A stretch of 64,000 bases of DNA. Origin: Bacillota bacterium (GTDB lineage: Bacteria; Bacillota; Clostridia; Acetivibrionales; DTU013). A program made the translations under genes and the position numbers. The stretch is from the NCBI GenBank assembly GCA_023411715.1, contig JAEYOM010000020.1, positions 1 to 64,000 of the forward strand. Reading direction: 5' to 3'. Positions 26,784 to 35,068 of this stretch are shown in pieces (position 1 is the first letter of the stretch; each line of letters starts with the position of its first letter). Under the pieces are notes generated by a model. The model was not told where the DNA came from. It saw nothing but the letters and a program-made list of their open reading frames with translations, and searched no databases.

Positions 26784-27960
26784 GGATCTGCACCCCCCTG
26801 TACCTCGCAATTGCCGCTACATCCTTATCTCCCCTGCCCGACAGGCATATGACGATTACTTTGTCACTGTCCATAACAGGCGCCAGCTTTCTTGCATAAG
26901 CAACGGCATGGGCGCTCTCTATTGCGGGTATTATCCCCTCCGTCCTGGAGAGGTACTCGAACGCGTCCACAGCCTCGTCGTCGGTCACCGGAACATACTC
27001 CGCCCTGCCTGTATCCCTCAGGTTTGCATGCTCAGGTCCGACACCAGGGTAATCGAGTCCTGCGGAAATGGAATAAACGGGCGCTATCTGACCATATTTA
27101 TCCTGGCAGAAGTAAGACTTCATCCCGTGGAATATCCCTATCGTCCCGGTCGCCATCGTCGCCGCGTTCTTATCCGTATCGATGCCACGGCCTGCAGCCT
27201 CGCACCCTATCAGCCTTACATCCTTATCTTCAATAAAGTCGTGGAAGAGCCCCATGGCATTACTGCCACCGCCAACGCAGGCCAGTACGGCGTCAGGAAG
27301 TTTCCCTTCCATATCAAGCATCTGCTGTTTTGTTTCGCGCCCTATAACACTCTGAAAATCCCTGACTATAGTCGGAAACGGATGTGGTCCCATGACGGAT
27401 CCCAGCACATAATGCGTATCATCTACGCGGTTGGTCCATTCGCGCATCGTCTCGTTCACGGCATCCTTAAGCGTCTGAGTCCCGCTTGTCACTGCATGAA
27501 CCCTGGCACCGAGAAGTTCCATCCTGTAAACGTTCAGCGCCTGCCGCTCGGTATCCTCCCTGCCCATGAATATCTCGCATTCCATCCCCATCAGTGCTGC
27601 TGCCGTAGCTGTCGCGACACCGTGCTGCCCCGCCCCCGTTTCAGCAATTACACGCGTTTTACCCATTTTTTGGGCCAGGAGAACCTGCCCAAGTACATTG
27701 TTTATCTTGTGTGACCCTGTATGGTTTAGATCTTCACGTTTCAGATAGATTTTTGCCCCGCCGAGGTCCTTCGTCATTTTTTCAGCATAGTAAAGCAAAG
27801 ACGGCCTTCCGGCATAGTTTCTGAGCAAACTGTCAAGTTCCGCGATGAATTCGGGATCCCTGCTGAAACGTTCGTAGGCTTCTTCTAGCTCTATTACCGC
27901 ATTCATCAGCGTTTCAGGGATATATTGACCGCCATGGATACCAAATCTTCCTTTTGACAT
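26776..27960 (-). CDS. trpB: tryptophan synthase beta chain
   Basis: ATG 27960 (MSKGRFGIHGGQYIPETL) follows AAGGGGG; the upstream part of the frame has no ribosome site. The 394-residue PLP enzyme has the Schiff-base Lys in LNHTGSHKINN, AETGAGQHGVATATAAAL, the phosphate loop CVGGGSNAMG and the closing CLSGRGDKD. It joins indole and serine to tryptophan. It is the first gene after the Trp T-box, so in this operon the last pathway steps are encoded first. Confidence 0.95.
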   Translation of the reverse strand: MSKGRFGIHGGQYIPETLMNAVIELEEAYERFSRDPEFIAELDSLLRNYAGRPSLLYYAEKMTKDLGGAKIYLKREDLNHTGSHKINNVLGQVLLAQKMGKTRVIAETGAGQHGVATATAAALMGMECEIFMGREDTERQALNVYRMELLGARVHAVTSGTQTLKDAVNETMREWTNRVDDTHYVLGSVMGPHPFPTIVRDFQSVIGRETKQQMLDMEGKLPDAVLACVGGGSNAMGLFHDFIEDKDVRLIGCEAAGRGIDTDKNAATMATGTIGIFHGMKSYFCQDKYGQIAPVYSISAGLDYPGVGPEHANLRDTGRAEYVPVTDDEAVDAFEYLSRTEGIIPAIESAHAVAYARKLAPVMDSDKVIVICLSGRGDKDVAAIARYRGVQIHD

Positions 27961-28049
27961 TCCTGTTCCCCCTTCCATGTATGTTTTAAAGGAAATCCGC
28001 GCCTTAATGGCACTAAACATACTTCCATGTATGTTTTAGCAAAAAATAA

Positions 28050-28345
28050 AATAAAAAAAGCCCTCATCCCCTATACAGGGACAAAAGCTTGACTTCTGCG
28101 GTACCACCCAATTTGACGAATAATCGTCCACTCATGCATGTATACTGACATATACACCCTCCTGATAACGGGCAGGATCCCCGTAAGCGCCTACTTTCTT
28201 TTGATTTCAGGCTTCCCTCGCAAGTCCATTCAGGATGACTTTGCAGCCGCATTTCCACCGCCGGCGGCTCTCTTTGTACAAAGGCTCATTCTTACTTCTC
28301 TTGTTCACAGGTTTCAATTATGTTTCAACAAGGCGGAAGACATTT
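28050..28345 (-). ncRNA. tryptophan T-box riboswitch of the trp operon
   Basis: The minus-strand leader shows stem I with a GAAGTAAGAA K-turn strand and an AGAGAG element. The specifier loop reads GAATGGACTTGC, in which TGG is the Trp codon. CTTG pairs with CAAG at the base of stem I. The antiterminator core TGGTACCGCAGAA is present, followed by a terminator of about 12 bp (complement of 28053-28089) and a T run. Uncharged tRNA-Trp would stabilise the antiterminator and switch on trpBADCF. Confidence 0.95.
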
Positions 28346-28367
28346 ATCGCCTTGTTATATTGAAAAA

Positions 28368-28397
28368 ATTGTAACATCGGCCAGGCTGTTTTGTCAA
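28368..28397 (-). promoter_or_regulatory. sigma-A promoter of the trp T-box transcript
   Basis: On the minus strand TTGACA (28392-28397) and TACAAT (28368-28373) are 18 bases apart, upstream of the T-box leader and just after the end of the Nudix gene. Confidence 0.7.
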
Positions 28398-28428
28398 CAA
28401 TTAATTTAGCTAAAAAGGCGCGGCAAGT

Positions 28429-28866
28429 TCATTTACCCTTTTTACCGCACCTCCAACGCTCTGCATGGTCGTCAACGCCTGTCGCATATATTTTAGCAAG
28501 CCTGTCCGCAACAGACACATCCGCGGGAAGAAGCCCGTATTTATGCAGTTCCTCTATCGGCGCCCAACTGTAAGCATCATGCACCGAAAGCTTCATTTCG
28601 CCGCCGATGATCTCCGCCCTGTACGCAAGAAGGCGGATCGCGCCTTTCGGGTACTCGTAAATACTTTCCGCAACAAATTCGCCTATCTCGGTCTTTATGC
28701 CAAGCTCCTCATAAAGCTCACGCTTAAGGCATTCCTGCGGAGTTTCACCCTTTTCGATCTTTCCGCCGGGAAACTCCCAGCCTCCGGCCGAATTCTCCCC
28801 CGGAGCCCGCCGCGCGATAAAAACCTTTCCTTCACTAAAAATGACAGCGGCTGTAACGTCTTTCAT
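28429..28866 (-). CDS. Nudix hydrolase, MutT-like
   Basis: The 145-residue protein has a complete Nudix box (GGKIEKGETPQECLKRELYE followed by ELG) at about residues 34-56, preceded by WEFPGG, as in MutT/NudG enzymes that clean oxidised or modified (d)NTPs from the nucleotide pool. The start MKDVTAAVIFSEGKVFIARR is typical. It lies upstream of the trp T-box promoter on the same strand and is probably a separate unit. Confidence 0.88.
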   Translation of the reverse strand: MKDVTAAVIFSEGKVFIARRAPGENSAGGWEFPGGKIEKGETPQECLKRELYEELGIKTEIGEFVAESIYEYPKGAIRLLAYRAEIIGGEMKLSVHDAYSWAPIEELHKYGLLPADVSVADRLAKIYATGVDDHAERWRCGKKGK

Positions 28867-29026
28867 ATCGAATACTCCTTATTTCACAGTTACCAGATAT
28901 ATTCTAGCACATTGCAAAGATTCATTATATCCAAAACGGATAAAATCGATTATTCCCTAAAATAGACATCAGTACATTGACGAAACTCTACGTATAATCT
29001 AATATATAATTATACGGGAGATATAA

Positions 29027-30184
29027 ATGAATATAAGACACAACATCGTTTTAAAGAAAATAGTTCTGTTCGTTATAGTGGTGGTGGCGGTCGTTGCCGG
29101 TGTATTATTGATGTTCAGGCTGGCGTTTTTCCTTCCGCCCTTTCTCATTGCTTTTGCACTGTCCTCGCTGATGGAACCGGTAATCAGGTTCATGATTAAG
29201 AAAATACACTTTAAACGAGGTGCGGCAGCGCCGATCGTACTGCTCCTCATACTGGGATCTATAGTTACGCTGGTCGTTCTGGCAATTATCAAGTTGATAA
29301 AGGAATTTAAGGATCTGTTGATCATTGCACCTGAGTTGCTTTCGAAGCTCTATGTCAAAATAATGGAGCTTATCCAGCAGGGGTCCGAATACACAAAATG
29401 GATGCCGGTAGAGCTGACTGACAATCTCAGTGATGCATTCACCAACCTTTCCGCTACGATTACAAGTTTTAGTGCGACCGTTGTAAAAGGTGCTTTTGTA
29501 ACAGCTGCTTCGCTCCCTGAAATACTAATATTCACACTCATCACAATACTTGCCACATTCTTTCTTTCCAAGGACCGCGACAGGATCTCAGCCGTATTTG
29601 TCCGCCACTTTCCGGAAAGCTGGCTCCACCGCATACTGGGTGTAAAAAAGGATATTTTCAATGCATTGTTCGGATATCTCAGGGCTGCGCTCATAATGAT
29701 GGCGATAACCTTTACGGAGCTTTTTATAGGCCTTAATATCATCGGCATGGACTACGCATTACTTATGGCATTCCTCACCGCGCTCATCGACGCCCTTCCT
29801 GTGCTGGGGGCCGGAAGCGTGCTCATCCCCTGGTCGTTGTATTCCTTTGTGACGGGTGATATAAAGATAGGGATATCCATATTGGTACTGTATCTCGTCG
29901 TGCTGATCGTTCGTCAGATCATTGAACCCAAGGTCGTCGGCCACCAGATCGGCGTTTATCCGCTTATTACTCTGCTGGCCATGTATACCGGTCTGCGCCT
30001 GATAGGTTTCGCAGGCCTTATATTGGGACCGATCTTCTACCTGATCGTCCGCAATATCCTCGTTACCATATATAAAAATAAGCCCATTAAAGAAATCATA
30101 GGCCTGGACGGTAAGGGCAACGATACCGGCGCCCCGAATACCGATGACGGCACGGTAAACCCCGATACGCCCCGGCATGTATAG
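29027..30184 (+). CDS. ytvI: AI-2E family transporter, sporulation protein YtvI-like
   Basis: The 385-residue protein has about eight transmembrane helices in the AI-2E/PerM arrangement. There is an N-terminal pair (VLFVIVVVAVVAGVLLM), a long amphipathic outer region (about 85-150), and the conserved IGMDYALLMAFLTALIDALP and EPKVVGHQIGVYPLITLLAM segments. In Bacillus and Clostridia this branch contains YtvI, a sporulation integral membrane protein. The ATG follows CGGGAG. Its transported substrate is unknown. Confidence 0.8.
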   Translation: MNIRHNIVLKKIVLFVIVVVAVVAGVLLMFRLAFFLPPFLIAFALSSLMEPVIRFMIKKIHFKRGAAAPIVLLLILGSIVTLVVLAIIKLIKEFKDLLIIAPELLSKLYVKIMELIQQGSEYTKWMPVELTDNLSDAFTNLSATITSFSATVVKGAFVTAASLPEILIFTLITILATFFLSKDRDRISAVFVRHFPESWLHRILGVKKDIFNALFGYLRAALIMMAITFTELFIGLNIIGMDYALLMAFLTALIDALPVLGAGSVLIPWSLYSFVTGDIKIGISILVLYLVVLIVRQIIEPKVVGHQIGVYPLITLLAMYTGLRLIGFAGLILGPIFYLIVRNILVTIYKNKPIKEIIGLDGKGNDTGAPNTDDGTVNPDTPRHV

Positions 30185-30250
30185 ATTTGCTGACGATCAC
30201 AAAACGATTGCCTGCAATTTCCGGACAGTGCTTCATAATATTCCATATGT

Positions 30251-30285
30251 AAAAAATCCCGTCTCCGAATGGAAACGGGATTTTT
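30251..30285. terminator. bidirectional terminator between ytvI and hppA
   Basis: AAAAAATCCCGT and ACGGGATTTTT form a stem around a short loop, with A and T runs on both sides. It can terminate both converging genes. Confidence 0.85.
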
Positions 30286-30309
30286 GATTTGTTTGACCTG
30301 ATACTTGCC

Positions 30310-32388
30310 TTATTTAATAATTGAGATCGATACGAACAATCCAGCCGTAAGCGAAGATACCAGCGATACCACGGTAATCTGGGTATTGAGTGAAGGACCT
30401 GCGGTATCCTTGAAAGGATCGCCGACCGTATCGCCGACGACTGCGGCCTTGTGAGCCTCAGAACCCCTGCCGCCCTCATTTCCTGCTTCAACATACTTCT
30501 TGGAGTTGTCCCAGAGACCGCCGGCATTGCTCATGAACAATGCAAGCAGCAAGCCGCTCAGGATGTTCCCTGTCAGGAAGCCGCCAATTGCATGTACGCC
30601 GCCTATGAAGCCAACCACCAGTGTGGAAACTATAGCCACGAGTCCTGCGGGTACCAGTTCGCGGAGCGCTCCCTTGGTTGCTATATCGATACACTTGTCG
30701 TATTCGGGAATAACGCCTTCCTTACCTTCCTTAAGACCTGAAATCTCTTTGAACTGCCGGTGTATCTCCGCTACCATTCTCTCGGCGTTGCGTCCAACGC
30801 CGAGCATCAGCATTGCGGAGAAGATGGCAGGTATCGCGACGCCGACGATCATACCGAAGAATACGACCGGGTTCATAACATCGAAGCCATTTATAAGCTC
30901 CATGCCTTTTTCAGCCAGGACAACATTTACCTCCGCCATATAAGCGCCAAGGAGGGCGATAACAGTCAATCCTGCCGCGCCTATCGCAAATCCCTTGGTT
31001 ATGGCTTTTACGGTATTGCCTGCGCTGTCAAGTTCGTCAGTAACCTTCAACGCTTCCTCTCCAAGGTTGCCCATTTCGACAAGACCTCTTGCATTGTCAA
31101 CGATCGGTCCGTATGCATCATTTGAAATGATCATTCCGACTATGGAGAGCATGCCGAGAGCTGCCATTGCTATTCCGAAAAGCGCGTCCATGTTGCTGTT
31201 GGGATCGATGCCGTCACAGATCATATAGGATGCCATTGCAGATATGCCTATACCGATGAGAGCCGGGAATGCGCTAAGAAATCCATAGCAGACACCGTTG
31301 ATGATGGTAAATGCCGGTCCGGACTTGGAGGCTTCAGCCACCATGCGGACAGGCTTTTTAGCGTCATTGGTGAAATAGTCCGAAGCTATACCGACGATAA
31401 CGCCTACGACGAGACCGATGACCGTTGCACCCCAGTAACGCCAGTTAAAGTTGAAGAAATAGGTAGCCCCTGCCGTCAGGACAGCAAAGAGGAAAGTTGT
31501 AATGTAAGTACAACTATTCAAGGCTGAGCTCGGATCGCCGTTCTTCCTTATACGTCCGAAGAAAATTCCTATGATCGATGCCAAAAGGCCGATGGCCGCA
31601 TATGCGAAGATCATGCCTGTATTGACGCCCGTGCCGCCGTCTATAGCCATTGCAAGCGTCAACGCAGCAGCCATCGACGCAACGTTGGAGTCGAACAGGT
31701 CTGCGCCCATTCCGGCTACGTCGCCCACGTTGTCGCCTACGTTATCGGCGATAACTGCAGGATTGCGCGGGTCATCCTCAGGGATGCCGAGTTCTACCTT
31801 GCCAACGAGGTCAGCACTGACGTCGGCCGTCTTCGTGAATATACCGCCGCCTGCTTTTGCGAACAGAGCCAGTGACGATGCTCCGAAGCTGAAGCCGAGT
31901 ACGGCCGTCGAATCGCCGGTCAGCAAAAGTATGCCGACAACTCCGAGAAGGCTTGTTCCAACGACTGCCATTCCCATGACGGCACCGCCGCGGAAACCTG
32001 ACATGAATGAAACATTGATATTTTTAGTGGCAGCTTCCGCACTTTTTACATTTGCAATTGTCGCTACAAAAATACCGATTTTACCTGCTAACGCAGAAAG
32101 AGCTGATCCTACGATGTAGGAAACTGCCATCATAACGTTTGCCGTCGGCTTCCCGTTCCAGATCGGCTGGGGCAGGAACAAAAGGATAAGCACTGCCACA
32201 ACGCCCACGAATATCGCCAGTATTTTGTATTCTCTGCCTAGAAAGGTATTTGCGCCCTTTCTGATCAGCGATCCGACCCTGGCGATTTCAGGGTTGGATG
32301 AGGGTTGTGATTTTACCCAGGTATAGAGCCAGGCCGCTACCCCCAGCGCGAGCAGTGATACTAAAATTGCTACGACCGACCAATTCAT
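30310..32388 (-). CDS. hppA: membrane-bound proton-translocating pyrophosphatase
   Basis: ATG 32388 (MNWSVVAIL) has GGGAGG seven bases upstream. The 692-residue protein has the expected many transmembrane helices and the pyrophosphate site motifs: GGGIFTKTADVSADLVGKVE, DDPRNPAVIADNVGDNVGD and GDTVGDPFKDTAGPSLN. The sequence GNTVKAITKG has Lys where K+-dependent enzymes have Ala, which points to the K+-independent, H+-pumping class. It couples PPi hydrolysis to proton export, a common energy-saving device in anaerobes. The 435 bases upstream to the permease contain its leader and the permease promoter. Confidence 0.95.
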   Translation of the reverse strand: MNWSVVAILVSLLALGVAAWLYTWVKSQPSSNPEIARVGSLIRKGANTFLGREYKILAIFVGVVAVLILLFLPQPIWNGKPTANVMMAVSYIVGSALSALAGKIGIFVATIANVKSAEAATKNINVSFMSGFRGGAVMGMAVVGTSLLGVVGILLLTGDSTAVLGFSFGASSLALFAKAGGGIFTKTADVSADLVGKVELGIPEDDPRNPAVIADNVGDNVGDVAGMGADLFDSNVASMAAALTLAMAIDGGTGVNTGMIFAYAAIGLLASIIGIFFGRIRKNGDPSSALNSCTYITTFLFAVLTAGATYFFNFNWRYWGATVIGLVVGVIVGIASDYFTNDAKKPVRMVAEASKSGPAFTIINGVCYGFLSAFPALIGIGISAMASYMICDGIDPNSNMDALFGIAMAALGMLSIVGMIISNDAYGPIVDNARGLVEMGNLGEEALKVTDELDSAGNTVKAITKGFAIGAAGLTVIALLGAYMAEVNVVLAEKGMELINGFDVMNPVVFFGMIVGVAIPAIFSAMLMLGVGRNAERMVAEIHRQFKEISGLKEGKEGVIPEYDKCIDIATKGALRELVPAGLVAIVSTLVVGFIGGVHAIGGFLTGNILSGLLLALFMSNAGGLWDNSKKYVEAGNEGGRGSEAHKAAVVGDTVGDPFKDTAGPSLNTQITVVSLVSSLTAGLFVSISIIK

Positions 32389-32571
32389 TTTAACGCCTCC
32401 CAAGATCATTAATAATGTATTTTAAAGTGTAAATACATTCATGTTATGTGAGTCTCGCGAGTATATGAAAAATCAAAATTTATGCCTTTTACATTATAAT
32501 GCGAAAAAGTAAACAATGCAATGTTAATATAATGTATACATAGGGCCGGTTTAAAAACCTTGCGTTTTTTG

Positions 32572-32600
32572 TTGAAAAAATGAAAAACGAATGATATAAT
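32572..32600 (+). promoter_or_regulatory. sigma-A promoter of the permease gene
   Basis: TTGAAA (32572-32577) and TATAAT (32595-32600) are exactly 17 bases apart. Transcription would start near 32607, leaving a leader of about 220 bases before the permease ATG. Confidence 0.8.
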
Positions 32601-32606
32601 GACGAA

Positions 32607-32770
32607 GGCAAATATCTTTAAAAACGGTACAGAGATGCCGACAAGATTACATATTTCAGCGGTTCGAGCGGTTTTAGCCTATGGGGTTTTAGCCTGTGGC
32701 CTTTTATCCAGCGAACTGTGACTCGGATTAAACGATCTTGTCTGCATACCGCGGGCAGGATTTTTTGTTT
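32607..32770 (+). promoter_or_regulatory. attenuator leader of the uracil-type permease, with PyrR-like hairpin
   Basis: An early hairpin, CGGTA-CAGAGA-TGCCG (32625-32640), resembles the PyrR-binding loop (consensus ARUCCNGNGAGGYU), matching most but not all positions. An intrinsic terminator lies at 32734-32770: TCTTGTCTGC and GCGGGCAGGA around ATACC, then TTTTTT. A promoter followed by such a terminator before the gene implies conditional termination. Repression by PyrR with UMP is the best guess; no known small-molecule riboswitch was recognised. Confidence 0.6.
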
Positions 32771-32824
32771 TATAAGTAAGTAAGTGCTCTAATCAAATTT
32801 AACTTATATCAAGGAGGATTTACA

Positions 32825-34240
32825 ATGCCGAAGTCTCAAAGCGTGATCGGGTATCTTCCCGATGAAAGGCCCCCAATCTGGAAACTGCTTTTGTACGCAC
32901 TGCAGCAGGTAATCGTAATGTTCCCGGCAACCGTAGCAGTGGCTATCATTACAGGCTTCCATATCTCAACCACCATCTTTGCAAGCGGTCTTGCAACAAT
33001 CGGTTTCATCCTGGTCACCAGAGGAAAGATCCCGCTTTATTATGGTTCAAGTTTTTCATATGTAGCTGCGATAGGCAGCCTTATGGCATCTGATGCTCTT
33101 TCAGGCTACACGCTCAATGAAAAAATCTCAGTTGCCCAGTTCGGCATAGTAATGTCAGGTTTTGTTTCAATAGCGGCAGGTCTCATAATAATGCGTTTCG
33201 GAAGGGACGCAATCGAAAAGGTCCTTCCCGCTTCAGTCACAGGCCCGATCGCAATGGTCATAGGTTTGACACTGGCTGCGAATGCAATGAACGACGCTGC
33301 CTCTATTGCGATAGACACAGCGGGCAAAGTATCAGTCGCAGACGCGCAGGTAGCAATGGCAACGAATATGGCATGGATCATATCGCTTGTCACACTTATC
33401 GCAACCATTCTATTCTCGATATACTTAAAAGGCATGGCTGGCCAGATCCCGCTGCTCCTTGGTCCGATAGCCGGCGTCATCACCGCATTCATCATAAAGC
33501 TAACCACCGGAATCAACCTTTTCAAGGTACTGCCTGCCGAGGCAAATACCGGAATTTTCGCACTTCCGATATTCACACTGCCGAAGCCGTCTCTTATGGC
33601 AATAGCGGCGATCATGCCGATAGCTATCGCAACCATACCGGAATCGACAGCCCATGTTTTCCAGCTCGATATTTATGTAAACGATCTCGCAAAGAAAAAG
33701 AATTCCGGCAAAAAATACAATATTGCCGATAAACTTGGCTGGAATCTCGTCGGCGACGGTCTCGGCGATATGATCTCCGGCTTCATCGGCGGACCTGCCG
33801 GGACAAATTACGGCGAAAACATCAGTGCAATGGCTATAACCAAGGTATTCGCAATCCCGGTGCTTATCGGAGCTGCGATCATCGCAATGGTTATCGCCTG
33901 TTTCACACCTCTTGTAAATGCTATCTATGCCCTGCCGACCGCAGTAATAGGCGGACTTGAGATATACCTCTTCGGAGCGATAGCCGCACAGGGCGTTGCC
34001 ATTATGATAGAAAAAAAGGTTGACATGTTCAGTGCTAGAAATGTCGCAGTTATTGCAACGATAATGGTCATCGGCATAGGCGGTAAATATGGTTTCGGCG
34101 GTACCGGAAATATACCGTTCTTCGGTATACAGGTCCCCTGCGTCGCAGGCGCTGCTATATTCGGCATCCTCCTTAACGTCATCCTCAACATAGGCAGAAA
34201 GAAAAGTGAACAGCCGGCAACTCAAGATGTAGAAAAATAG
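32825..34240 (+). CDS. NCS2-family uracil/xanthine permease, probably uracil
   Basis: The 471-residue membrane protein has about 14 helices and the NCS2 signature. It starts MPKSQSVIGYLPDERPPIWK. It has ITGFHISTTIFASG, YYGSSFSYVAAIG and the substrate-site region IATIPESTAHVFQLD with the key Glu. GDGLGDMISGFIGGPAGTNY carries the second conserved acidic/Gly motif. The E...H pattern and the uracil-type leader favour uracil uptake by proton symport. CAAGGAGGATTTACA precedes the ATG. Confidence 0.85.
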   Translation: MPKSQSVIGYLPDERPPIWKLLLYALQQVIVMFPATVAVAIITGFHISTTIFASGLATIGFILVTRGKIPLYYGSSFSYVAAIGSLMASDALSGYTLNEKISVAQFGIVMSGFVSIAAGLIIMRFGRDAIEKVLPASVTGPIAMVIGLTLAANAMNDAASIAIDTAGKVSVADAQVAMATNMAWIISLVTLIATILFSIYLKGMAGQIPLLLGPIAGVITAFIIKLTTGINLFKVLPAEANTGIFALPIFTLPKPSLMAIAAIMPIAIATIPESTAHVFQLDIYVNDLAKKKNSGKKYNIADKLGWNLVGDGLGDMISGFIGGPAGTNYGENISAMAITKVFAIPVLIGAAIIAMVIACFTPLVNAIYALPTAVIGGLEIYLFGAIAAQGVAIMIEKKVDMFSARNVAVIATIMVIGIGGKYGFGGTGNIPFFGIQVPCVAGAAIFGILLNVILNIGRKKSEQPATQDVEK

Positions 34241-34323
34241 TCGGTCGATAAATGAGACCGCAAGTCTGTAACAGGATTCCCCGAATTACCGGTCCGGCTG
34301 ACCTGGATTTTAATATAAAGCTT

Positions 34324-34364
34324 ACAGCGGGAGTTGATTTTATCGGCTCCCGCTGTTTGTTTTA
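34324..34364 (+). terminator. terminator of the permease gene
   Basis: ACAGCGGGAG (34324-34333) pairs perfectly with CTCCCGCTGT (34347-34356) and is followed by TTGTTTT. Confidence 0.9.
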
Positions 34365-34370
34365 AACGGA

Positions 34371-34440
34371 AGGAAACGCAGGGACTGTTCTTTTGTTTCG
34401 CTAAAAGGAAACGCAGGGACGGTTCTTTCGTTTCGCTAAA
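34371..34440. repeat. 35-bp tandem repeat, two copies
   Basis: Copies at 34371-34405 and 34406-34440 differ at two positions. Each contains CAGGGAC(T/G)GTTCTTT and has the ends GAAACG and CGTTTC, which can pair. A GGGACGGTTCTTTTGTTTC-type sequence is a familiar dispersed repeat in Firmicutes intergenic DNA. Confidence 0.85.
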
Positions 34441-34549
34441 ATCAAGTATATTCATTGCCTTTTCGGCCATGTATAGTAGAATTGAAGGCAACCGATTTTT
34501 AAGATATTTGAATCGCGGTGTTATTTGAAGTATCACTGGCGAAATTCCG

Positions 34550-35028
34550 TTGGAGCTGAAAGAGGAAGCACTGAAGGCGTTTAAAGCTGCATCCCCGTTG
34601 ACTGTACCGGTGCTTGCCGGTTTTGCGTTTTTAGGGGTTGCATATGGGATATTGATGGAAAAGAAGGGCTATAGACCGCTGTGGTCGGTCCCGTAAAGAA
34701 TTTTTTGATATATGTGCTCTGCGATGAGACATTTTCCATTGTTAGCAGCGCAAAAGTACCTGGAGACGTCAACCGCAAATGGTTTTACTTCTGGATATTC
34801 TTCCTCGATTACAGCTATTGGATTTTTGCTTCCGTCATAGGAGGTTTTCTCGGAAGCGTAATTACAATGAATACCAAGGGCCTCGATTTCGTGCTTACGG
34901 CGCTGTTCGCCGTCATATTCACAGAACAGCTCAGGGAGCTCGGCAGCCGGATTTCCGCTTTAATCGGAACGGCCTGTTCGATTGTATGTAAGACTATTTT
35001 TTCGGATAAATATTACAGTAAAAAGTAA
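34550..35028 (+). pseudogene. azlC: azlC remnant (branched-chain amino acid exporter subunit), internal deletion
   Basis: The first piece (TTG 34550 to TAA 34694) reads FKAASPLTVPVLAGFAFLGV followed by AYGILMEKKGYRPLWS, the start of AzlC. The second piece, in another frame (from 34681), reads KNFLIYVLCDETFSIVSSAK and WIFASVIGGFLGSVITMNTK, which is the middle and end of AzlC. About 50-60 residues that include the next helices are missing at the junction near 34685. No azlD follows. The intact protein would export branched-chain amino acids as part of AzlCD. Confidence 0.75.
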
Positions 35029-35068
35029 TCATAATAAGCATATTGATTAGTCCAAACAGGAGGAATCT

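Noticed and set aside
26710..27714. 334-codon plus-strand frame across trpA/trpB
   Set aside because: It is antisense to conserved trp genes with no start signal or domain.
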